Below, piece by piece: positions 58,727-64,000 of a DNA stretch of 64,000 bases. Under the pieces are notes generated by a model. The model had not been told where the DNA came from, searched no databases, and saw only the letters and a program-made list of their open reading frames with translations. Made by a program: the position numbers and the translations under genes. Source of the DNA: Methylobacterium segetis (GTDB taxonomy: Bacteria; Pseudomonadota; Alphaproteobacteria; Rhizobiales; Beijerinckiaceae). The stretch lies in contig NZ_SMNT01000008.1 of NCBI RefSeq assembly GCF_004348265.1, forward strand, positions 17,427 through 81,426, read 5' to 3'. Every line of letters begins with the position of its first letter. The first letter of the stretch is position 1.

Positions 58727-59998
58727 TCAGCCGCCCTCGGTGACGAGATCGACGCTGCGCTTGACCCGGTAGAGCGGGTCGAGGAGCCAGCGGTAGAGCG
58801 GGCGCTTCTCGAGCGCGATGTCCGCCTCGACGCGCATCCCCGCCTCGAGCCGCCGCCGCTCGCCATAGGCCATCACGCCGTCCTCCTCGGGCCGCACCAC
58901 CACCCGGTAGATGCCGCCCGCCTTCCGCACGCCCGAGGTCTCGGGCACGTCGCCCCCTTCGAGGGGGGCGCGGGTCACCTCCGTCACCACGCCGCGGTAG
59001 AGGCCGAAGCGCTGGAACGGGAAGGCGGCGTAGCGCAGCATCACCGCCGCGCCCGTCTCGATGAAGCCGATCGAGGCGGAATCGACGTAGAGGTTCGCCT
59101 GCAGCCGCCCCTCGCTCGGCAGGAGGGTGAGCAGCGTGGCGCCCGCGCCGACGCTCTGGCCGGCCTGGGCGCGGATCGAGGTGAGGATCCCGGCCTCGGG
59201 CGCCCGCACCTCGATCGCCCGGCGCGCCTCGCTCTCGGCCCGCTGCTGCTCCAGCTGGGCCGCGCTGCGGTCCATGTCGGCGAGGTCGCGGGCGAGGCGG
59301 TCGTCGAAGGTGGCGCGCTGGGACCTGAGGTCGGCGATCCGGCCGGTGAGCTGCAGGCTCGTCTGCCTGAACTGGGCGAGCTGCGTGCTCGCCTGCATGT
59401 AGAGGTAGTTCTGGCTCTGCAGGTCGGCGGCGCGGGCGAGCCCGTTCGTGACCGCCTTGGCGAGAACGTCGACGCGCTCGCGCAGCGGCTGGACGAGCTT
59501 CTCCTGCAGGTCGATCTGCTCGGAGAGCTGGCGCGCCTGCGCCTCCAGGTTCTCGATCTGCTCGGAGAGCGCGCGCTTCTCGGTCTCGGCGGTGGAGGCG
59601 CGCAAGGAGCGCTGCTTCTCGACGCTCTCCTTCTGGCGGCCGAGCTCGTCGATGACCCGGGTCTGGGTCGGGCCGCGCGCGGAGACCGCGTCGAGATCGA
59701 TCGTGTAGAGGAGCTGGCCCCGCTCGACCCGGCCGCCCTCGCGGCCGCCCGCTGCGCTGACCCGGCCCGCGACGGGGCTCGTCAGCGTGATCAGGCCGAC
59801 ATTCGGCGTGAGCAGGCCCTGCGCGTGGACGCGGCGGGTGTAGGTGCCGAGCGCGGCGTAGGCGAGCGCAGCGAGGACGAGGGCGAGGCAGATCCCGGTC
59901 GCGAGGCGCAGGGGCAGCGGCTGGACGAGCTGGGCTTCGCCGAGCCAGGCATCGCGCCGGGCCGCGGCGACCTCGCGGCGAAAGAGCGGCGACGTCAT
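58727..59998 (-). CDS. HlyD/CvaA-type periplasmic adaptor of the peptide exporter
   Basis: The 423-residue membrane fusion protein has one N-terminal transmembrane helix (about residues 30-52; RLATGICLALVLAALAYAAL), a lipoyl-like part (SPVAGRVSAAGGREGGRV), a long coiled coil (about 120-260), the second lipoyl half (IEVRAPEAGILTSIRAQAGQ), and a beta-barrel part (YAAFPFQRFGLYRGVVTEVT). It bridges the ABC exporter to an outer-membrane channel. It directly precedes the exporter gene and is divergent from the precursor gene, with a 596-bp region between. Confidence 0.94.
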   Translation of the reverse strand: MTSPLFRREVAAARRDAWLGEAQLVQPLPLRLATGICLALVLAALAYAALGTYTRRVHAQGLLTPNVGLITLTSPVAGRVSAAGGREGGRVERGQLLYTIDLDAVSARGPTQTRVIDELGRQKESVEKQRSLRASTAETEKRALSEQIENLEAQARQLSEQIDLQEKLVQPLRERVDVLAKAVTNGLARAADLQSQNYLYMQASTQLAQFRQTSLQLTGRIADLRSQRATFDDRLARDLADMDRSAAQLEQQRAESEARRAIEVRAPEAGILTSIRAQAGQSVGAGATLLTLLPSEGRLQANLYVDSASIGFIETGAAVMLRYAAFPFQRFGLYRGVVTEVTRAPLEGGDVPETSGVRKAGGIYRVVVRPEEDGVMAYGERRRLEAGMRVEADIALEKRPLYRWLLDPLYRVKRSVDLVTEGG

Positions 59999-60594
59999 CG
60001 GCGCCCTTTTGGCCGGACCGCACCGGAGAGATCAAGGGGGTTTCGTCCGCACCGTACCGATCCCGCCGCGGATGGCGGCGGGCCGGAATGCTGCAGTGCA
60101 CCATGCCGCGCCGAGGAGCAGGAACCGGCCGGGCGCAGCCGCTCTCGGTACGGAACGGGACAAAATTCCCGGCTTCCAGGCATTTGCGGGCGATGCCTGA
60201 GCCGATGCGTGACCGTTTGAACGCTCGCCCGCCGCACCGCGCGGTCGCCTCTGCGTCATCCGACCGCGGCCAGCGGAATTTCGGCCGCCCTCCCCGAGCC
60301 TTGCCGGAAATCGGACGACAATGCGGCCGCGCCACGAAGTCGCCACAGAGCGGGCGGCCGGGCCGCGCACCGCCTCGGAAAGCAGCGTTTCGCGAGTGGG
60401 ATAGCGCGGCCCTGCCGGGGATCGGCCGGTGCCGGAATTTTGGATGCCACTTCGTCGATGTTGCTCTGCACAATCGAGCCGGGTTGATGATCAACGCCAG
60501 TCATGCTCCCCTACTTGAGGAGGCGTTGCTTAGAGCGCTTCTCTGGAGGCTAGGAGATGTTCTAGCCAATAGCCTGTAATCTAGGAGAACATTT
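59999..60594. promoter_or_regulatory. Divergent control region between the HlyD-like gene and the GG-leader precursor
   Basis: The 596-bp region has no convincing gene; the frames in it have a composition expected by chance in GC-rich DNA. It must hold the promoters for the exporter operon (minus) and the precursor (plus). Near the precursor lies the inverted repeat GGCTAG-N8-CTAGCC (60548-60567), 27 bp before the start codon. Confidence 0.5.
60548..60567. promoter_or_regulatory. Inverted repeat GGCTAG-N8-CTAGCC upstream of precursor
   Basis: A perfect 6-bp inverted repeat with an 8-bp spacer lies in the promoter or leader zone of the precursor gene. CTAG is rare in GC-rich proteobacterial DNA, and it occurs here twice, plus once more in the Shine-Dalgarno region (TCTAGGAGA). 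It may be an operator. Confidence 0.35.
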
Positions 60595-60822
60595 ATGTCG
60601 CAGAACTTCGATACCATCCGTGAGCTCGACGCCGCGGAGCTGGATGAGGTCGGCGGTGGTCTGGACGTCGGCCTCGGCGTGGGCCTGCACGTCGATGCCA
60701 GCCAGGAACTCGGCGCGGTCTCGGGTGTGGTCGATCAGGTCGGCGGCTTGGCGGGCGGACTTCTCGGCACGGTCGGCGGGCTGCTCGGCGGCGTCACCGG
60801 CAGCGTCGGCATCAACAAGTAG
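60595..60822 (+). CDS. Double-glycine-leader peptide precursor, candidate microcin/bacteriocin
   Basis: The 75-residue product starts MSQNFDTIRELDAAELDEVG and then GG. The leader fits the GG consensus exactly (L11, E15, L16, V19, G20, G21: LDAAELDEVGG). Cleavage after G21 would leave a 54-residue core with 17 Gly, no Cys, several GxxxG patterns (VGGLAGGLLGTVGGLLGGV) and few charges, typical of membrane-active class II microcins and two-peptide bacteriocins. AGGAGA lies 8 bp before the ATG. The only nearby exporter, an adaptor plus a C39-peptidase ABC protein, is divergent from it. No second precursor and no clear immunity gene are seen. A signalling role instead of killing is possible. Confidence 0.82.
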   Translation: MSQNFDTIRELDAAELDEVGGGLDVGLGVGLHVDASQELGAVSGVVDQVGGLAGGLLGTVGGLLGGVTGSVGINK

Positions 60823-60838
60823 GCGAACGCGGCCTCGG

Positions 60839-60860
60839 GCGGCGGGGGAAACCCCGCCGC
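60839..60860 (+). terminator. Hairpin after the precursor gene
   Basis: GCGGCGGGG pairs perfectly with CCCCGCCGC around a GAAA loop, 17 bp after the TAG stop. No U-run follows, so it may stabilise the short mRNA or act as a weak terminator. Confidence 0.5.
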
Positions 60861-60944
60861 ACCGTCGCGGCCCCACGATCTCCGGAACGGGACGGTCACG
60901 GCCCCGTTACTCAAGCCTCCTCGGCACCGGCTCGGAGGCTGCCC

Positions 60945-61796
60945 GTGTTCCACGCCGACATCCCGAAGCTCGAATGGCTGGCCCGGTTCGGCTACGGCGC
61001 CCGCGGCATCGTCTACTGCCTCGTCGGCGGCCTCGCGGCGCTCGCCGCAATCGGCTCGGGCGGCCAGACGGGCGGCAGCCGCAGCGCCCTGCGCAGCCTG
61101 CTCGCGCAGCCCTTCGGGCAGGCGTGGCTCGGCCTCGTGGCGGCGGGCCTTGCCGGCTTCGCGATCTGGCGGATCGTCGAGGCGGCGACCGATGCGGACC
61201 GGCACGGCGGGTCGGCCAAGGGCCTCGCGATCCGCGCGGGCCACGTGATCAGCGGCGTCGTCTACGGGGGGCTCGCGCTCTCGGCCGCGCGGCTGGCGCT
61301 CGGGACCGGCGGCGGTGGCGGCGACCGGGCGACCCAGGACTGGACCGCGTGGCTCCTCGCCAAGCCCTTCGGGCAGGTGCTCGCCGGCCTCGTCGGAGCG
61401 GTCGTGATCGGGGTCGGGCTCGCCTACCTGCGCAAGGGCTGGAAGGGGGACGTGCTCCGCCGCCTCGTCCTGCCCCGGGAGGTCCATCGCTGGGCCGTGC
61501 CGATCGGGCGCCTGGGCTTTGCCGCGCGCGGCCTCGTCTTCGCGCTGATCGGCGCCTTCCTCATCCTCGCCGCCGTCCACAGCCGCTCGTCGGAGGCCAA
61601 GGGTCTCGGCGAGGCGTTGCAGTTCCTGGGCCGCCAGCCCTTCGGCTGGGTGCTGCTCGCGGTGACCGCCGCGGGCCTGTTCGCCTTCGGCGTGTTCGGC
61701 CTCGTCCAGGCCCGCTACCGGCACATCGACGCGCCGGACGCCGCCGACGCCAAGGCGGCCCTGCGCAGCGCCGCCGCCTCGCTGCCGGGGCGCTGA
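60945..61796 (+). CDS. DUF1206 membrane protein
   Basis: The 283-residue protein is made of three similar units, each with two membrane helices and the pattern LxRxGYxARGIVYxxxG (FGYGARGIVYCLVGGLAAL, RAGHVISGVVYGGLALSAAR, RLGFAARGLVFALIGAFLIL) followed by QPFGxxLLG. That is the DUF1206 triple repeat. Function unknown. It starts with a GTG at 60945 preceded by GGAGG. It follows the GG-leader gene on the same strand at 120 bp; a link to peptide immunity is possible but DUF1206 genes are widespread elsewhere. Confidence 0.9.
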   Translation: MFHADIPKLEWLARFGYGARGIVYCLVGGLAALAAIGSGGQTGGSRSALRSLLAQPFGQAWLGLVAAGLAGFAIWRIVEAATDADRHGGSAKGLAIRAGHVISGVVYGGLALSAARLALGTGGGGGDRATQDWTAWLLAKPFGQVLAGLVGAVVIGVGLAYLRKGWKGDVLRRLVLPREVHRWAVPIGRLGFAARGLVFALIGAFLILAAVHSRSSEAKGLGEALQFLGRQPFGWVLLAVTAAGLFAFGVFGLVQARYRHIDAPDAADAKAALRSAAASLPGR

Positions 61797-61911
61797 GGGA
61801 AGCGGGTCCGAATCGACGGTGCACAAGGGTGGCGCGGCCGGGCGCGGGACTTTGCGGAACCTCGCCGCCGTGCTCCTCTCCCTTGACCAAAACGGTCGAG
61901 AGGAGACGATC

Positions 61912-62157
61912 ATGCGCGCCATGTCCGTTGCTATCCTGGTTCTGGCCCTGGCCGCGCCCGCGATGGCGGCCGAGAGCAGCTGCAAGGCCCGGGCGACCGA
62001 GAAGAAGCTCGCCGGCGCCGCGCTCACGAGCTTCATGAAGAAGTGCGAGAGCGACGCGCAGACGACCTGCGACACGGCCGCCGGCGACAAGAAGCTCGCG
62101 GGCGCCGCCAAGTCGAGCTTCACGAAGAAGTGCGTCACCGACGCGGTCGGGACCTGA
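61912..62157 (+). CDS. PsiF-repeat secreted protein
   Basis: The 81-residue protein has a signal peptide (MSVAILVLALAAPAMA) and two copies of the PsiF repeat: KKLAGAALTSFMKKC and KKLAGAAKSSFTKKC, each with C-x(n)-KKLxGAxxxSFxxKC. The family name comes from the phosphate-starvation gene psiF of E. coli; the molecular role is unknown. GAGGAG lies 6 bp before the ATG at 61912. Confidence 0.9.
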   Translation: MRAMSVAILVLALAAPAMAAESSCKARATEKKLAGAALTSFMKKCESDAQTTCDTAAGDKKLAGAAKSSFTKKCVTDAVGT

Positions 62158-62168
62158 GCGGGGGGCGG

Positions 62169-62801
62169 CTACCCGTCCGTGATCACCCGGTCGAGGGCGA
62201 TGTCGTGCGGCTGCGGGCGGATCGTCTCGAGCCGCCCGATGGCGAAGCCGACGCCGATCGTCCGCGGCCGGGGCGTCATCGCGGCGATGGTCCGGTCGTA
62301 GAAGCCGCCGCCATAGCCGAGGCGGTAGCCGTGGCCGTCGAAGCCGACGAGGGGCACGACGAGGAGCTCGGGCTGGACGGGATCGCCCGCCTCCGGGGTC
62401 GGGATGTTCCAGATGCCCTGGGTCATCAGGCTGCCCGGCGTCCATTCCCGGAAGGCCAGCGGCTCGCCCTTGGCCACGATCACGGGCAGCGCGAGGCGGG
62501 CGCCCTGCTCGCGCAGGGCGGCCATCACCCCGCGCGGGTCGTACTCGCCCCGGAAGGGCCAGTAGAAACCGATCAGCCCGCGCCCGGTCGCCTGCACCGC
62601 CTGGGCGAGGGCGAGGTCGATCCGGCGGCTCGCCGAAAGACGCGTCTCGGCCTCCAGCGCGATCCGCTGCGCGATCAGCGCGGAGCGCGTCTCCTTGCGC
62701 CACGCGCGGACCGTCGGCCAGTCGGCCTCCGCGCCGGGCGCCGGGGGTGCCTCGGCCGGGGCCTCGAGGCCGGGCCTGGAATCCTCGGACAATTCACCCA
62801 T
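62169..62801 (-). CDS. 5-formyltetrahydrofolate cyclo-ligase family protein
   Basis: The 210-residue protein has the family blocks WRKETRSALIAQR, IGFYWPFRGEYDPRGVM (substrate site), LVVPLVGFDGHGYRLGYGGG and FYDRTIAAM (ATP-binding end). It turns 5-formyl-THF into 5,10-methenyl-THF, feeding one-carbon metabolism, which is central in methylotrophs. The ATG at 62801 has GGGAG upstream; a longer frame to 62945 overlaps the next gene and lacks similarity. It is convergent with the psiF-like gene. Confidence 0.92.
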   Translation of the reverse strand: MGELSEDSRPGLEAPAEAPPAPGAEADWPTVRAWRKETRSALIAQRIALEAETRLSASRRIDLALAQAVQATGRGLIGFYWPFRGEYDPRGVMAALREQGARLALPVIVAKGEPLAFREWTPGSLMTQGIWNIPTPEAGDPVQPELLVVPLVGFDGHGYRLGYGGGFYDRTIAAMTPRPRTIGVGFAIGRLETIRPQPHDIALDRVITDG

Positions 62802-62868
62802 CACGCCACTCCCATCCGCCAATCGGCCCTTCGGTACGGCCCGCCGGGGGCCGGGTTCGCTGCGCCCG

Positions 62869-63195
62869 TCACTGGCCGCCGAAGGCCCGCAGCGGGCGGC
62901 CGGCCTCCGACCGGTGGGCCATCGCGACGGTGCCGGCGGCCGCATCGATCGCCGCGAGTCGGGGACCCACCGCGGCGTGGAGGGACATCTCGCTGCGGTC
63001 GAGGACGAGGTTCACCCGCTCGCACCACTCGGCTCCGGGCACGTGGGACGCCTCGGCCTCGCGGACGGCCTCGGCCAGCACCAGCCGCATCTCGGCGAGG
63101 AGTTGCGGCGTGAGGGGCGGCCGCGTCTTGGCGGCGTAGGCCTCGGCGATGATCGCGGCCCATTCGTCCGCCGACCGTGTCCGTTGCGCGCTCAT
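62869..63195 (-). CDS. Small hypothetical protein upstream of the cyclo-ligase gene
   Basis: The 108-residue, mostly helical product starts MSAQRTRSADEWAAIIAEAY and has PQLLAEMRLVLAEAVREAEA and WCERVNLVLDRSEMSLHAAV. No signal peptide or membrane helix is visible. It precedes the cyclo-ligase gene by 67 bp on the same strand and may share its transcript. I do not recognise the family. Confidence 0.6.
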   Translation of the reverse strand: MSAQRTRSADEWAAIIAEAYAAKTRPPLTPQLLAEMRLVLAEAVREAEASHVPGAEWCERVNLVLDRSEMSLHAAVGPRLAAIDAAAGTVAMAHRSEAGRPLRAFGGQ

Positions 63196-63452
63196 GGCGG
63201 GCCACCTCGCTGGCGTCAGTCGGGCGCGACGCTCGGCTCCGGCCCGCAGGACGGGCCGGGCCGCGACGGTAGCATGTCCGCGATGCGGGCAAAGCGGGAA
63301 TCTGCGGGCCGCCTCGCCTCGGCCTTCCCTTTGCCGCGAGCCCTGTCGGCGAGCGTACGCAGCGTGGAACCGTGTGGACCCGCGGGAAGTCGTCTTCCGC
63401 CTCCTACGGAAACGGGGCAGTTTGTTCGGGCTCCGTCGGGAGGACGCACGGC

Positions 63453-64000
63453 ATGAGGCGGCACAGAACCGGCCCGCGACGGTCGATCCTCGCCCTGGCG
63501 CTCTGGGCGGGCACCCTCGCCGCCCCGGCACGGGCCGAGATCCGCGTGCTGGCGGCCAAGATCACGGGCGGCGAGCTCTGGGTGCTCGGCTCGGTCGATC
63601 CGGTCGAGGCCGAGATCACCCTCGACGAGCGCTTCTCCGCCCGCACCGACCGGAGCGGCAATTTCGAGTTTCGCCTCGCCTATCACCCGGCGACCTGCAT
63701 CGTGACCCTGCGGGCGCGAAACCAGGAGCGCGCCGCGGTGGTGGGCGAGTGCGGTCAGCAGGGCCCCGCCGGGCCGAGCGGCACGGCCGGGCCGCCGGGC
63801 AGCGCCGGGCTGACCGGTCCCGCCGGGCCACCCGGACCGACAGGATCGCCGGGTCCCGCCGGTCAGCAGGCCGCCCGGACGGAGGCCGCGGGGCCGCCCG
63901 GACCCCCTGGGCCACCCGGACCTGCGGGGCCACCCGGACCTGCGGGGCCGCCCGGGCCTGCCGGCGCGCAAGGTCTCCCAGGGCCTGCGGGGGCTGCCGG
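63453..64000 (+). CDS. Secreted collagen-like (Gly-X-Y repeat) protein, 3' end beyond window
   Basis: At least 182 residues are visible. A signal peptide ([18 protein letters not shown]) is followed by a beta-rich N-terminal head ([39 protein letters not shown]) with two cysteines, then from about residue 105 by Gly-X-Y triplets ([16 protein letters not shown]...) up to the window edge. One break (QQAARTEA) divides the collagen part. The DNA of the last 100 bp has near-exact 18-bp repeats (CCACCCGGACCTGCGGGG). The head resembles a carboxypeptidase-regulatory-like beta-sandwich, as in other bacterial collagen-like proteins. GGGAGGAC lies before the ATG at 63453. Likely a surface or periplasmic structural protein. 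Confidence 0.85.
   Translation, partial: MRRHRTGPRRSILALALWAGTLAAPARAEIRVLAAKITGGELWVLGSVDPVEAEITLDERFSARTDRSGNFEFRLAYHPATCIVTLRARNQERAAVVGECGQQGPAGPSGTAGPPGSAGLTGPAGPPGPTGSPGPAGQQAARTEAAGPPGPPGPPGPAGPPGPAGPPGPAGAQGLPGPAGAA

Noticed and set aside
60088..60579. 163-codon plus-strand frame upstream of the GG-leader gene, considered as a second precursor
   Set aside because: Its composition is random (Arg/Pro/Ala-rich), it has no GG leader and no RBS, and it runs through the promoter region.
62802..62868. 6S RNA upstream of the 5-formyl-THF cyclo-ligase gene, a common arrangement in proteobacteria
   Set aside because: Only 67 bp separate the two genes, too short for 6S RNA, and no fitting hairpin is visible.

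Overview
The window is very GC-rich DNA from an alphaproteobacterium. The gene set points to Methylobacterium or a close relative in the Hyphomicrobiales: a PQQ alcohol dehydrogenase, a bacteriophytochrome, the tig-clpP-clpX-lon order, rnr-DUF983-Nudix-MFS-rpmG, and ruvB/ybgC/tolQRAB. The assignment rests on gene content and protein similarity recalled from memory, not on a search.

Layout. Positions 1-5450 hold an ethanol-oxidation locus: an exaA-like quinoprotein dehydrogenase with two downstream secreted-protein genes, a divergent LuxR-type response regulator, and selO. Positions 5593-20256 are accessory DNA built into the 3' end of a tRNA-Val gene. The intact tRNA lies at 20207-20282. A perfect 52-bp copy of its 3' part lies at 7627-7678 and a decayed copy at 5593-5640. 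Between the perfect copies is a 12.6-kb island with a P4-type integrase, an AlpA-like regulator, a possible HUH protein, a second tyrosine recombinase with two overlapping small genes, a truncated ParD-like gene, and a sensory block made of a hybrid kinase and a bacteriophytochrome/response regulator/hybrid kinase operon. Octamers TGCACCCC lie at both ends of the island and look like integrase arm sites.

Positions 20400-27070 are housekeeping proteostasis genes (lon, clpX, clpP, tig) and tRNA-Leu. Positions 27278-34990 carry a multicopper-oxidase-like protein without most copper ligands, NAD(P)HX repair, PII and glutamine synthetase, a hydrolase, and small genes. Both glnA and the hydrolase are interrupted by an in-frame TAG. 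Positions 35127-40290 hold rnr, DUF983, Nudix, MFS and rpmG. Positions 40412-44349 hold a GNAT protein, stress-type small proteins, a soluble PAS chemoreceptor and a thiamine-binding-like protein. Positions 44380-50670 are the tol cluster without pal, with a higBA toxin-antitoxin pair wedged between ybgC and ruvB. Positions 50861-55268 hold an OprB porin, a membrane chemoreceptor, and the bfd-bfr iron-storage pair.

Positions 56570-60822 form the most interesting unit: a peptidase-C39 ABC exporter, its HlyD partner, and a divergent 75-residue precursor with a textbook double-glycine leader and a Gly-rich core. It reads as an uncharacterised microcin-like peptide export system. The right end holds DUF1206, PsiF and 5-formyl-THF cyclo-ligase genes and a collagen-like secreted protein cut by the window edge.
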